Origin: DASTCZ01 sp035308165
GTDB taxonomy: Bacteria > Acidobacteriota > Terriglobia > Acidiferrales > UBA7541
DNA: 64,000 nucleotides
Assembly: GCA_035308165.1 (NCBI GenBank)
Contig: DATGHC010000074.1
Span: 1-64,000 of the forward strand
Direction of reading: 5' to 3'
Shown here: in pieces, positions 17,195-25,948 of the stretch
How positions within the stretch are numbered: position 1 is the stretch's first letter
How the letters are laid out: every line of letters starts with the position of its first letter
Notes under the pieces: generated by a model
The model's database searches: none
What the model was told of the DNA's origin: nothing
Seen by the model: only the letters and a program-made list of their open reading frames with translations
Made by a program: the position numbers and the translations under genes

Positions 17195-17851
17195 ATGGAT
17201 CCCGGTAATCGGCCGACGAAAATCGGAATTATTTCGGACACGCATGGATTGCTGCGTCCTGAAGCGGTGGCGGCCCTGCGGGGAGTGGAGCTGATTATTC
17301 ATGCGGGAGATGTTGGCGGGAGCGCGGGAGTGGACGGGAAGGCGGAGATTTTGCGGGCGCTGGAGGCGGTCGGCCCGGTGGTGGCGGTGCGGGGGAATGT
17401 GGATACGGAGGCGTGGGGGAATGAGTTGAGGGAAACGGAAGTAGTGGAGATAACGGCGCCAGGCAAGGAGATTTCAGATTCCAGAGTTGAGATTTCAGAT
17501 GGGCGAAAGATTCATGCAATTGGAAAAAGCAAGATTCAACGCAGAGGCGCAGAGGTGGCACGGGGAAGTCTGAGCGAATTGAAAGGCGGGCCGCGCGAAA
17601 TGGGGTCTGCGATAATTTATGTGCTGCACAATCTGGATGAACTGGACCTTGATCCCGCCGCGGCGGGATTCCACATGGTGGTCAGCGGACATTCGCATAA
17701 GCCTTCGCAGACCGAAAAAGGCGGAGTGATCTACCTGAATCCGGGCAGTGCAGGGCCTCGCCGATTCCGCTTGCCAGTGACGCTGTCCCGACTGGATCTG
17801 AGCGTGACACCGTGGCGAATTGAATTTGTGGATTTGGAAAATAGAAAGTGA
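17195..17851 (+). CDS. YfcE/MJ0936-type metallophosphoesterase with extra insertion
   Basis: The 218-residue protein is a calcineurin-like phosphoesterase: metal motifs are GIISDTHGLL (residue ~9), IIHAGDVGG, VRGNVD, LHNLDEL and VVSGHSHKPS, ending NPGSAGPRRFRLPV. The family hydrolyses small phosphodiesters or phosphomonoesters with two metal ions. Typical members are about 155-165 residues. The excess is mainly a ~50-residue hydrophilic segment (about 88-140) between the fourth strand and the LHNLDEL motif, absent from ordinary relatives and built from repetitive DNA, plus a short GSAGVDGK loop. The segment is exactly in frame and all catalytic motifs remain. GAGGAG upstream supports the ATG. 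Confidence 0.85.
   Translation: MDPGNRPTKIGIISDTHGLLRPEAVAALRGVELIIHAGDVGGSAGVDGKAEILRALEAVGPVVAVRGNVDTEAWGNELRETEVVEITAPGKEISDSRVEISDGRKIHAIGKSKIQRRGAEVARGSLSELKGGPREMGSAIIYVLHNLDELDLDPAAAGFHMVVSGHSHKPSQTEKGGVIYLNPGSAGPRRFRLPVTLSRLDLSVTPWRIEFVDLENRK
17468..17558 (+). repeat. Repetitive DNA inside the phosphoesterase gene
   Basis: GAGATTTCAGAT occurs twice (17468-17479 and 17489-17500, 21-bp period), followed by TTCAACGCAGAGGCGCAGAG (17535-17554). The latter resembles the CGCAGAGG(C/A)GCAGAGG-type repeats found dispersed between genes in several bacterial phyla. The block coincides with the non-conserved protein insertion. Confidence 0.55.
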
Positions 17852-17971
17852 GGACAGAAGATCTTCAGTCGATTTGCCCGCCAAGCTTGAGATAAACCGG
17901 CGGCTTTTGGCGCACCGTTGTAGACTTGTGCCCGAAAGTACCCACCAAAAGTAAACTGACCGGAGGAAAAA

Positions 17972-18832
17972 ATGACATTTACGGGAAAGGATTCGGGAGA
18001 TATGAATTCGGAAATACGCATGGCGTTCAAACGGAACTGGCGGTTGATAGATATCGCCAAGATCGTCGCGGGGATCGTGGTAATCATTCTGCTCCTGATG
18101 TGCATCACCTACGTGCCCGCGGGCCACGTGGGAGTGCTTACGTTTTTCGGGCGTGTGACCGGCGACATCCTGCCGGAAGGGACGCACTTCGTGAATCCCT
18201 TCAAGGTGAATAACACGCTTACCGTGCGCACGATTGAAATGAAGGAGACGGCAACGGTCCCCTCGGACGAAGGGCTGATCATGACGCTCGATACTTCATT
18301 GCTGTTCCGGCTGGACGCAACCAAGGCCGCGGACGTTTTCCGGACGGTTGGGCCGGACTACGTGGACATCGTCGTGGAACCCAACCTGCGCTCCGCGATC
18401 CGCGCGGTGACAGCGGCGCACAGCGCCAACGCGTTATACACCGGCGCGCGTGAAGAAGTGGCGATGAAAATTCAGGACGAACTGGGGAAAATCCTGAACG
18501 CGCGCGGGATCATCGTGGAAAGCGTGCTGCTGCGCGACGTTCAACTTCCGGCCATGCTGAAAACTTCGATTGAGGCCAAGCAACAAGCGGAACAGGACGC
18601 GCTGCGGATGAGCTTTATTCTGCAAAAGGAAAAACAGGAGGCAGAGCGAAAGCGAATTGAGGCCCAGGGTATCTCCGATTTCCAGCACATCGTGGCACAG
18701 GGGATCAGCCCTCAACTGCTGGAATGGAAAGGGATTGAAGCTACGGAAAAACTTGCGGCGAGCGGAAATGCAAAGGTGGTGATTATCGGCAACGCCAAGA
18801 ATGGGCTGCCGCTTATTCTGGAGCCGAAATAG
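17972..18832 (+). CDS. Prohibitin-like SPFH/band 7 membrane protein
   Basis: The 286-residue protein has a short cytoplasmic N-terminus, one membrane helix (about 28-48, IAKIVAGIVVIILLLMCITY), an SPFH domain starting VPAGHVGVLTFFGRV (about 49-200) and a C-terminal coiled coil rich in Glu, Lys and Gln (about 200-260). Motifs such as LPEGTHFVNPF, EGLIMTLDTSLLFRLD and LNARGIIVESVLLRDVQLP are prohibitin-like. Family members form large ring or cage oligomers and organise membrane proteases or lipids. GGAGG six nt before ATG 17972 sets the start. It is a single gene, converging with the S41 peptidase; no FtsH is nearby. Confidence 0.9.
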   Translation: MTFTGKDSGDMNSEIRMAFKRNWRLIDIAKIVAGIVVIILLLMCITYVPAGHVGVLTFFGRVTGDILPEGTHFVNPFKVNNTLTVRTIEMKETATVPSDEGLIMTLDTSLLFRLDATKAADVFRTVGPDYVDIVVEPNLRSAIRAVTAAHSANALYTGAREEVAMKIQDELGKILNARGIIVESVLLRDVQLPAMLKTSIEAKQQAEQDALRMSFILQKEKQEAERKRIEAQGISDFQHIVAQGISPQLLEWKGIEATEKLAASGNAKVVIIGNAKNGLPLILEPK

Positions 18833-18878
18833 CGAAGCGAATAGCGGCGATTGGCGGCACCTGGAACTATTTCAATTC

Positions 18879-20258
18879 CTACTTGGCCGGCTTGGCTACA
18901 GACATTTCTTTCAGGAGCTGTTCCGCCTGCTCGAGCGCCACATCGCGTTTCTGCTGAAGGTCGGCGATGGTTGGAGCAACGGTTTTGTCCGGGATCACGC
19001 CATCACCTTCCAGCTTGCGTCCCTGGGGAGTGAAAAAAAGAACCTCGCTGACTTCCAGGACGCCGCCACCTTTCACTTTTTGGTCGTGCGCGATGCCGAT
19101 GACGCAGCCGCAAGTCTGCGTGCCGACTACTTTGGCGCGGCCGGTTTCCTGAAGTCCCCCGGCAAACATTTCGGAGGAACTCCCGGTGGAGTTGGAGGCG
19201 AGGAGAACCACCGGGCCGGAATAGATCCGGCCGCCGTCTTTTCCAGCGTTAAATTCGCGATGGCCTTTGACGGAACCGGACTTCTCCTCAGAAGAAACAT
19301 CTTTCCGGGTCATGAACTGAGCGAATAGGGTTTTCTGATTGTAGAAATAGCCGGCGAGAGTTTTGAGGACGTCCCCGCGGCCGCCGCCATTAAAGCGGAG
19401 ATCAACGATGAGGCCGGGCGCGTCCTTGAATTTCTCCAGCGCCTCCAAGAATTCCTTTTCCACGGGGAGTTGGAAGCCATCGAAGCGGATGTAGGCGTCG
19501 CCGGAGGGCAAAACGCGGGAGTTGACATCGGGCGGGTGCGGAATTATTTGCTTAGAGATTGTGACATCGAAAGTGGCACCGTCGGCGCGCTGCAGGCCAA
19601 TCTTGTAGGAGGCACCCGCCAGACCTTTGAATACTCCCGCAAAAACACGGAAGCGAGTGATCCGCTCGGTGGAGGAGGGCAGAACTGTCCTGGCGGATTC
19701 GGCGATTTTTTCGCGGACAGGCTGACCATCAACCGTGAGAACCATCATGCCCAGCTCGATGCCGGCAGCGGAGGCATTGGAATTGGGAAGAACATCGGTG
19801 ACGACAACTTTGCCGTCAACCTCAGCCATGGTGAAACCGATGCTAACGCCCTCGCTTTTCTGGCGGTTCTCCCATTGCGCGGGGGAGTTGAAGCGGGTAT
19901 GCGCGTCGTGCAGCTCGCCGGTCATTCTGTTCAGGAGCGCGTAGAATTCTGCGTCGTCCTTGACGCTATCTACTTGAGGGCGGTAACGCTGGCCGATTTC
20001 ATCCCAGTTGACGCCGTGGAATTCGGGGTCGTAGTAGCGGTCGTGGACACCTTTCCAAACATTTTCAAAAACTTCCTCGCGATCTCTGGGAGTGAGGGGC
20101 TTGGGGGACTCGGCGGTGGAAGAGGCAAGCGCGGCGTGAGGGCGAGCGGCTGAGAAAATCGCGCACGAGACCAGCAGGCAGGCTGCGAGGAGCGATGCAA
20201 GCCGGATTCGGATTGGCCGGATCATGGAGCCATTCGCGTCAACGAAATTGACAGGCAT
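18879..20258 (-). CDS. Exported S41-family peptidase (C-terminal processing type) with PDZ
   Basis: The ~459-residue protein has a signal peptide (IRLASLLAACLLVSCAIFSA), an N-terminal helical region (RDREEVFENVWKGVHDRYYDPEFHG), a PDZ-like domain around GIELGMMVLTVDGQPV and an S41 catalytic domain. The nucleophile Ser lies in SNSTGSSSEMFAGGL. The expected lysine after it is not at its usual place: where CtpA proteins have TFGKG, this one has TCGCVIG. The protein may use another lysine or be impaired. LIVDLRFNGGGRGDVL is the conserved substrate-cleft strand. Two starts are possible, 20258 and 20225; both keep the signal peptide. Likely acts on periplasmic proteins; target unknown. Confidence 0.83.
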   Translation of the reverse strand: MPVNFVDANGSMIRPIRIRLASLLAACLLVSCAIFSAARPHAALASSTAESPKPLTPRDREEVFENVWKGVHDRYYDPEFHGVNWDEIGQRYRPQVDSVKDDAEFYALLNRMTGELHDAHTRFNSPAQWENRQKSEGVSIGFTMAEVDGKVVVTDVLPNSNASAAGIELGMMVLTVDGQPVREKIAESARTVLPSSTERITRFRVFAGVFKGLAGASYKIGLQRADGATFDVTISKQIIPHPPDVNSRVLPSGDAYIRFDGFQLPVEKEFLEALEKFKDAPGLIVDLRFNGGGRGDVLKTLAGYFYNQKTLFAQFMTRKDVSSEEKSGSVKGHREFNAGKDGGRIYSGPVVLLASNSTGSSSEMFAGGLQETGRAKVVGTQTCGCVIGIAHDQKVKGGGVLEVSEVLFFTPQGRKLEGDGVIPDKTVAPTIADLQQKRDVALEQAEQLLKEMSVAKPAK

Positions 20259-20495
20259 GGATAATAAATAGATTCTCTTCGGCAGTCCAAGAGAACTTTC
20301 CAGCGGTAACGCGTGCCGGACTGTACCGCAAACTCTTGAGGCGAACCATATTGGTTTGACGCGTGCTGGAGAGGATGCGTCACAGGTTTGACGGGCATTT
20401 GCGCGCGCCGCTATACTCGCGAATTCAAGGCGAAGCGGCGTACCCGACTGGCGGAAGGTGCTCGCGGCGCGCAAATTCAGAATTGGAGGGCAACG

Positions 20496-21023
20496 GTGGA
20501 AGAAGATCTGAGATATCCGGTCGGCAAGTGGGAAAAGAAAGGGCCGTTCACCCCCACGGAGCGGAAGCAGATGATTGACAGCGTGGAGGCGACGCCGAAC
20601 CGATTTCGGTCGGCGGTGGCGGGATTGAACGACAAGCAACTGGATACGCCCTATCGCCACGGAGGATGGACAGTGCGGCAGACGGTGCACCATGTGGCTG
20701 ACAGCCACATGAACGCGTACATACGATTCCGGCTGGGGGTGACGGAAGCGGAACCCACCGTGAAACCATACGATGAAAAGCAGTGGGCAGATTTGCTTGA
20801 TGCGCGGACCGCGCCGGTGGATATCTCACTGGAAATAATTGATGGGATTCACCGCCGGTGGGCAATTCTGCTGCATTCGGTGCGGGAGATTGATTTCAAC
20901 CGCGCGGTGCGCCATCCGGAGAATGGAGTGATGTCACTGGATGACGTGCTTGCGCTTTATGAGTGGCACGGGCGGCATCACGCCGCGCACATCACGGCGC
21001 TGCGCACACGCAACGGCTGGTAG
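20496..21023 (+). CDS. YfiT/BstA-type DinB-superfamily protein (putative thiol transferase)
   Basis: The 175-residue protein closely follows Bacillus YfiT (BstA, bacillithiol S-transferase) in length and motifs: DLRYPVGKW start, QLDTPYRHGGWTVRQTVHHV, DSHMNAYIRFRL, PYDEKQWADL and the C-terminal LYEWHGRHHAAHITAL. The metal site is formed by the His in VHHVADSH and the two His in WHGRHHAAHI. The start is GTG at 20496, preceded by GGAGGG at 5 nt; reading from the upstream ATG at 20388 would add 36 residues without family similarity. YfiT-like proteins attach low-molecular-weight thiols or detoxify electrophiles; whether this organism makes bacillithiol is not shown. First gene of a + strand run to mscL. 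Confidence 0.86.
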   Translation: MEEDLRYPVGKWEKKGPFTPTERKQMIDSVEATPNRFRSAVAGLNDKQLDTPYRHGGWTVRQTVHHVADSHMNAYIRFRLGVTEAEPTVKPYDEKQWADLLDARTAPVDISLEIIDGIHRRWAILLHSVREIDFNRAVRHPENGVMSLDDVLALYEWHGRHHAAHITALRTRNGW

Positions 21024-21138
21024 GTCCCTCCCTCATCCGGGCAGAATTTGCTTCCCTCTTTGGTGTGCGGGATAATCCCCGCTCGCCTTCAGTCATGTAA
21101 AATCAAACAGGTTCGGGCGACCACAAGGGGGATTTACG

Positions 21139-21663
21139 ATGGCACGCACACCGGGACTCTACGCAATTATTGAAACTTCACAGGGCACGATTGTCGCGAA
21201 GTTATTTGAGAAGGAAGCGCCGAAGACGGTGGCCAATTTTGCGGGCCTTGCGGATGGGTCCAAGGAATGGATTGATATACGCGTGGCGCAGAAGGCGAAG
21301 CGACCGTTTTATGACGGACTGACCTTTCACCGCGTGATTCCCCAATTTATGATCCAGGGTGGCTGCCCGCTGGGGACAGGCACGGGTGGCCCGGGATATA
21401 AATTCGAAGATGAGTTCCATCCCTCGTTAAAGCATGACAAGCCGGGAAAACTATCCATGGCCAATTCCGGGCCAAACAGCAATGGAAGCCAGTTTTTCAT
21501 TACGGTTGCGCCCACGCCGTGGCTCGACGGCAAACACACGATTTTCGGCGAAGTGGTGGAAGGCATGGACGTGGCGACAAACATCTCAAAGCTCAGCCGC
21601 GATTCGAGCGATCGGCCGCGAACGCCGGTGGTGATGAAGCAAGTGAAAATCGAACGAGTTTGA
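21139..21663 (+). CDS. Cyclophilin-type peptidyl-prolyl cis-trans isomerase
   Basis: The 174-residue protein is a single cyclophilin domain without a signal peptide, so probably cytoplasmic. Conserved active-site elements are FHRVIPQFMIQGG (catalytic Arg, Phe, Gln), SMANSGPNSNGSQFFIT and WLDGKHTIFGEVVEGMDV (substrate-binding Trp and His). It catalyses Xaa-Pro isomerisation during protein folding. GGGGGA precedes the ATG at 21139. Ten bases separate its stop from the next gene, so the two are probably co-transcribed. Confidence 0.93.
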   Translation: MARTPGLYAIIETSQGTIVAKLFEKEAPKTVANFAGLADGSKEWIDIRVAQKAKRPFYDGLTFHRVIPQFMIQGGCPLGTGTGGPGYKFEDEFHPSLKHDKPGKLSMANSGPNSNGSQFFITVAPTPWLDGKHTIFGEVVEGMDVATNISKLSRDSSDRPRTPVVMKQVKIERV

Positions 21664-21673
21664 TTCGCTGCCG

Positions 21674-22039
21674 ATGGCGAACCCGGCCCATTTTCTGAGG
21701 GTGCTGCCTGAGATTGTCTTTGTGTTTCTCGGGGTGCTGGTGATTTGGGTGGCCATCACCGGGCATTATTTCTTCGACCCGCGGAGCATGGCCTGGCTGC
21801 TGCTGGCGGGGCTGCTTGCGATTTACGGGCTGGTGACGGTCCGGTGGCGCGGACCCGAGCGCGTGATTAATTGGGTGCGCGGCGGATCGCTGATGCTGAT
21901 TGGTTTGATTATGCTGGCGCTTTCGCGCGCAAGGATGAACCAAGTGACGCCATTGCTGATCGCCGCGGGAGTGGTTCTTGCGGGCCGCGGGGTGATTGTG
22001 GCGGCGCTGGTATTGGGTGCGCCGCCGAAGACACGATGA
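21674..22039 (+). CDS. Small integral membrane protein, unknown function
   Basis: The 121-residue protein is predicted to have four membrane helices (about 10-30, 38-56, 67-84 and 90-113) with basic residues in the loops. No family motif was recognised. It lies 10 bp after the cyclophilin and 19 bp before the flavin reductase, and its coding frame is uninterrupted, supporting a real gene in the same transcript. Confidence 0.65.
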   Translation: MANPAHFLRVLPEIVFVFLGVLVIWVAITGHYFFDPRSMAWLLLAGLLAIYGLVTVRWRGPERVINWVRGGSLMLIGLIMLALSRARMNQVTPLLIAAGVVLAGRGVIVAALVLGAPPKTR

Positions 22040-22058
22040 GCTGAAGGAAGAAGCAGGC

Positions 22059-22535
22059 ATGGATCCTGTCCAGAAAAAAAACGCACTGCGGAAGCTAACC
22101 TATGGGCTGTACATCGCCACGGCGCGCGACGCCGAGTCGGTGGCCGGCGGGACGATCAACTGGCTTTCCCAGGCATCGTTTGAACCGCCGCTGATCATGG
22201 CGGGGATCAAACGCGATAGCCGCCTGCACCAGGCGATTGAGAATTCGCGGGCTTTCGCGGTACACGTGGTGGGCAAATCGCAAAAAAATATGGCCACCAC
22301 CTTTTTCAAAGGCGCGGAAGAAGCGAGCGGCAAGATTAATGGCTTCGGATTTGTGAAAGGTGCAACCGGATCGCCGATTTTGACGGATCCGCCCGCGTGG
22401 TTTGAATGCCGGGTGCTGGACGCGTTTCATCGCGGTGACCACACGATTTTTGTGTGTGAAGTGGTGGAGGCCGGAATGCGCAGCGAAGAAGAGCCGCTGA
22501 CCTTGCGCGAGGCAGGATTCAATTACGCGGGATAG
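22059..22535 (+). CDS. Flavin reductase-like FMN-binding split-barrel protein
   Basis: The 158-residue protein matches the flavin reductase-like domain: LRKLTYGLYIATARD, the TINWLSQASFEPPLIMAGI strand pair, the SRAFAVHVVGKSQ segment and FECRVLDAFHRGDHTIFVCEV with the conserved GDHT-I/V motif. Such proteins bind FMN and reduce free flavins with NAD(P)H, or act as domains of larger flavoproteins. The ATG at 22059 follows AAGGAAG; an upstream extension would be basic and without similarity. It sits between the small membrane protein and mscL. Confidence 0.85.
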   Translation: MDPVQKKNALRKLTYGLYIATARDAESVAGGTINWLSQASFEPPLIMAGIKRDSRLHQAIENSRAFAVHVVGKSQKNMATTFFKGAEEASGKINGFGFVKGATGSPILTDPPAWFECRVLDAFHRGDHTIFVCEVVEAGMRSEEEPLTLREAGFNYAG

Positions 22536-22631
22536 ATGCAAGAGCTCCAACACCACTGATACACTCCGGCAGCACCCAAAGGGACTCGAACTCCAATACA
22601 GCAAGAAGCAGTGTCGGGAAAGGAGAATTCC

Positions 22632-23072
22632 ATGTTTAAAGAATTCAAAGAGTTCGCGATCAAGGGAAACGTGCTGGATATGGCCATCGGCATCGTGATC
22701 GGCGCGGCCTTTGGCAAAATAGTGGCGTCGCTGGTCGACGATGTGATCATGCCGCCCATCGGTGTGTTGCTGAACCACGTGGATTTTTCAAATCTATTCG
22801 TAGCTCTGAACGGCGGATCCTACGCGACGGTGTCGGCGGCGAAAGCGGCGGGTGCGGCAACGCTCAACTACGGAATTTTCCTCAACACGGTGATCAATTT
22901 CTTGATTGTGGGTATGGCCGTGTACATTTTGGTGAAGCAGGTTAATCGCTGGAGGCCGGCGCCAGCCCCCGCGCCCGCGCCATCCACACGCGATTGCCCC
23001 TATTGCCTTTCACAGGTTCCATTGAAAGCGACGCGGTGCCCGGCTTGCACTTCCGAGTTGCGTTCCGCTTAG
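22632..23072 (+). CDS. mscL: Large-conductance mechanosensitive channel with C-terminal zinc ribbon
   Basis: The 146-residue protein is MscL: it starts MFKEFKEFAIKGNVLDMAIG, has a first helix with the gate segment GIVIGAAFGKIVASLVDDVI, a periplasmic loop and a second helix (about 82-103). The channel opens under membrane tension to release solutes during hypo-osmotic shock. Instead of the usual amphipathic C-terminal helix bundle it has a Pro/Ala linker and a zinc ribbon with C122-x2-C125 and C136-x2-C139 (CPYC, CPAC). AAAGGAG before the ATG at 22632 sets the start. It converges with the APC transporter. Confidence 0.94.
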   Translation: MFKEFKEFAIKGNVLDMAIGIVIGAAFGKIVASLVDDVIMPPIGVLLNHVDFSNLFVALNGGSYATVSAAKAAGAATLNYGIFLNTVINFLIVGMAVYILVKQVNRWRPAPAPAPAPSTRDCPYCLSQVPLKATRCPACTSELRSA

Positions 23073-23090
23073 GCGGGGCGGCGCGGGAGA

Positions 23091-25352
23091 TTATTGCGAG
23101 GGTTTGCGGCGAGATTTATTTTCTTGCAGGTGCGCACGGAGCCGGGTGATTAGTTCTTCCAGACTGCCATTGGTGTTCTGTTCTTCAAGCTCGTTCAGCG
23201 CAAAATGAACGACATCGTGATGGTGGAGCTCTTCCGGCGCCACCAAATCGCTGTAACGCAGCCAAAGCTGGTGAATCAGCTTCACTTCGTTGGCCGTAAG
23301 ATGGGGCGCGTGGGGCCCGAGAGAGTAGAATTCGCGCTGACCGCCGGGCTCAAAAATTTCGAGATTAAACTGCGGGCGCGGATCTGGGAGTTTTTCCCAG
23401 GCCAAGCCGATTTCACGAGCCTGCTCCGCAACCGTCATCTTGGCCGAATGTCCCAAGACAATAGTGGCCGATTCCAAGCTGACGCCTGCGCGCACGACGG
23501 CGTCCCAAATATCATTTGCCGCGACCACCGCCAGCTTGATTGATTTGCCGCGCTTTTCGGCGATGGACAAGGCCTGCGTGAACAGGTGTTGCTCAATTCC
23601 GCCAAACAATTGATTCGGCTCCAGGGCGCTTTCACCCGCCGCGGCCCGGCGCAACAGGCGGACGTGCAGGACGATGATATCGCGCCGAACGGGCTTCACC
23701 CGGTCGAGCACCGCAGACAGGTGATACAGGGAGTGGTAGTTGCTCACCGGGACAAGCACGTTTCCCGGGCGCGCACCGACGGCATCGGCTGTCAGATCAG
23801 TTCCCTGTTCCAAATTGAATTGATCCAACTCCACATGAGCGCCGACGCGCTTGCTATGCAAATGCCTCTCGGAAAGCGTGAACAAAGTAAACAGGGCCAA
23901 CGAGAAGGTGACGCCTGCAATGGTAGCGTCAGGTTTGGTGAACAAATTAACAATGGCGATTCCCAGCAAAATGAGAGTGATCAGGCCCAATCCAACAGGT
24001 ATTTCCGTTTTTCCGAACCGAATATTTAGAGGTACACGGTATTCACGCGCGCCCGGGTGCGTGTATCTGAGCACCAATACCGCGAGGCCCTTCATGGCGA
24101 AGCTCCAGATCACACCAAACGCATAGAGATTCGCCAGGAAACCGACCTGGCCGCGACTGATGATGATGGTTAGAACCTGGAAGAAAACGACGCCGTTGAT
24201 GATGCGATACGAAGTCCCGTAATGCTTATGCGGCTGGCGGAACCAATCGGAAAGCACGCCGTCCTCGGAAACGCGGTTCAGCACGCCATTGGAGCCGACG
24301 ATGGCCGTGTTCACCGCTCCGGCCAAAATCAGCACGCCCACGGCTACCACAAAACCGTGGAACAGTAACCGGAGGACGATTGGCCCTTCCAGATTCATGG
24401 CCAGGCCGCCGATCAGGTTTTCAAAATAATTGTGGCGCTCGCCGTTGGGAATGATCATCACCGCGAAGATGGAAACCAGCGAAGTGAACAACAGGCTGTA
24501 AAGAAAAATAACCAGCCCGGCCTTTTTGAGATTCGGAAGCTTGGGGCTTTCGATTTCGCGATAGACCTGCGCGAGAGATTCTTCGCCGCTCATGGCCAAC
24601 ACAGAATGTCCCAAGCCGACGAACACCAGGATGATGCTGATCTTCGAGAACCAGGTGCCGTATAGCCAACCGAGCGCGTTTTCCCCGGCATGAATGTTGT
24701 GGGGCCGAGGCATGGGAGGCAGACTGGAGTGCCGAATCCAAACCGTGTAAATGCACCAGCCAATCAGGAGCACGACCATTACGGTCGTAATCTTCATGAT
24801 CTTCAATGCCTTATCGCTCGATTCAGGAATGCCCTTTACGTTTTGCCACCAGAAATAAAGCGTGACCATGACCGCAAAAGATGCCGCGGTAAGATCCACG
24901 GGGAAATCCACTCCCAGATGGAAATGCTGGGAAACGTCGTTGAGCAACCCTGCGAGGTATTGACCGGCCGAAACTCCGCTGATGGGCCCGGTCAGAATGT
25001 AATCGAACATCAGCGCTGACACGGAAAACTTCGCCAGAGACCCGCCCAGCGCTTCCTTGACGACGCGGTACACGCCGCCGCGCACGAACATGCTGCAGCT
25101 TTCGACATAAATCGCGCGCACGGCATAGGAAAACAACATGATGGCCAGAATGAACCAGGGCGCGGTGGCACCGATGTACCGCTCCGCTTCGCCACCGGCG
25201 TAGTAGGCTGAGGATGCTAAATCGTTCAAAACAATGGCGGCCGCTCGCCAGAAGGAGATGAACGTGAGCATGGCCGTGGTGGCCACGAGCACGCGCGGTA
25301 GAGTGAGGACGCGCGCGCCTTCAGCGCCCGGAAGATTTGGTTTTGTATCCAT
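23091..25352 (-). CDS. APC-superfamily permease with C-terminal Usp-like domain
   Basis: This ~753-residue protein has about twelve membrane helices (about 15-480) of the amino acid-polyamine-organocation type; the unwound helix motif GPISGVSAGQ is visible. A soluble C-terminal part (about 520-740) looks like a universal-stress domain (NVLVPVSNYHSLYHLSAVLDRV, RRDIIVLHVRLL, ATIVLGHSAKM). Transported solute is unknown. The fused cytoplasmic domain may sense nucleotide or regulate transport, by analogy with other transporter-Usp fusions. The ATG at 25352 lacks a strong ribosome site; an upstream in-frame start at 25421 would add 23 residues. It converges with mscL with an 18-bp gap. Confidence 0.83.
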   Translation of the reverse strand: MDTKPNLPGAEGARVLTLPRVLVATTAMLTFISFWRAAAIVLNDLASSAYYAGGEAERYIGATAPWFILAIMLFSYAVRAIYVESCSMFVRGGVYRVVKEALGGSLAKFSVSALMFDYILTGPISGVSAGQYLAGLLNDVSQHFHLGVDFPVDLTAASFAVMVTLYFWWQNVKGIPESSDKALKIMKITTVMVVLLIGWCIYTVWIRHSSLPPMPRPHNIHAGENALGWLYGTWFSKISIILVFVGLGHSVLAMSGEESLAQVYREIESPKLPNLKKAGLVIFLYSLLFTSLVSIFAVMIIPNGERHNYFENLIGGLAMNLEGPIVLRLLFHGFVVAVGVLILAGAVNTAIVGSNGVLNRVSEDGVLSDWFRQPHKHYGTSYRIINGVVFFQVLTIIISRGQVGFLANLYAFGVIWSFAMKGLAVLVLRYTHPGAREYRVPLNIRFGKTEIPVGLGLITLILLGIAIVNLFTKPDATIAGVTFSLALFTLFTLSERHLHSKRVGAHVELDQFNLEQGTDLTADAVGARPGNVLVPVSNYHSLYHLSAVLDRVKPVRRDIIVLHVRLLRRAAAGESALEPNQLFGGIEQHLFTQALSIAEKRGKSIKLAVVAANDIWDAVVRAGVSLESATIVLGHSAKMTVAEQAREIGLAWEKLPDPRPQFNLEIFEPGGQREFYSLGPHAPHLTANEVKLIHQLWLRYSDLVAPEELHHHDVVHFALNELEEQNTNGSLEELITRLRAHLQENKSRRKPSQ

Positions 25353-25545
25353 GCCGACGAGGCGGTTTGAGCAGCAGGACGATATGCTCGCATGAAGCGC
25401 GTGGTCAAGTCCAGCAAGCATCGAACAAGGTGGTGTACTAATCTGAAATCCAGTACGAGAACTTCGATTGGGTGATTCTCGATGTTAAGGAAACTGAAGG
25501 TAAGGGCCGGGACAGCTCAGTTTGTCATAAGGTTCGCCGAATGAT

Positions 25546-25917
25546 TCAGACTGAGCGGAACGCGCGTGCACATTCCTGGCAGGGACAGAAAGTGCGAAGG
25601 TAGTCAAAGCTGAAAATGCCGGTGGAATGATTGTCTGTGAAATCAATCTTGATTGCGTAGCTGCCCACGGCCTGGGCTGACCTGGCCCCGGGCTTTGGTT
25701 TATACATCGGAAGAACGGACGAACCTGCGGAAGCTTTGGGGGTCGAAGGATTCATGCGTTCCTCGTTGCATGTCGCGCAGGGACAATTCTCGCGCAAATA
25801 AATGAAGTCGTAGTGGCTGGAATGGCCGTCCGCCCAGACGATGTCCACGCCCGCGCCTGTGGTGACGTGGACCTTCACACTGGTGGGCTTCTTGCGGAGA
25901 TCTGCAGGTGCAGGCAT
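25546..25917 (-). CDS. DUF971 (GBBH-like N-terminal domain) protein
   Basis: The 123-residue protein is a stand-alone DUF971 domain as found at the N-terminus of gamma-butyrobetaine hydroxylases: VDIVWADGHSSHYDFIYLR, followed by the cysteine cluster ENCPCATC and a second one CPCQEC near the end. The Cys/His pattern suggests zinc or Fe-S binding. Stand-alone DUF971 proteins are often found near Fe-S assembly genes, but the function is not established. It lies 31 bp after the stop of the ABC-DtxR gene on the same strand, so it may be the last gene of the iron operon. Confidence 0.8.
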   Translation of the reverse strand: MPAPADLRKKPTSVKVHVTTGAGVDIVWADGHSSHYDFIYLRENCPCATCNEERMNPSTPKASAGSSVLPMYKPKPGARSAQAVGSYAIKIDFTDNHSTGIFSFDYLRTFCPCQECARAFRSV

Positions 25918-25948
25918 TGACGTTCTATGTTAGCAGACGGGCAGAAAT

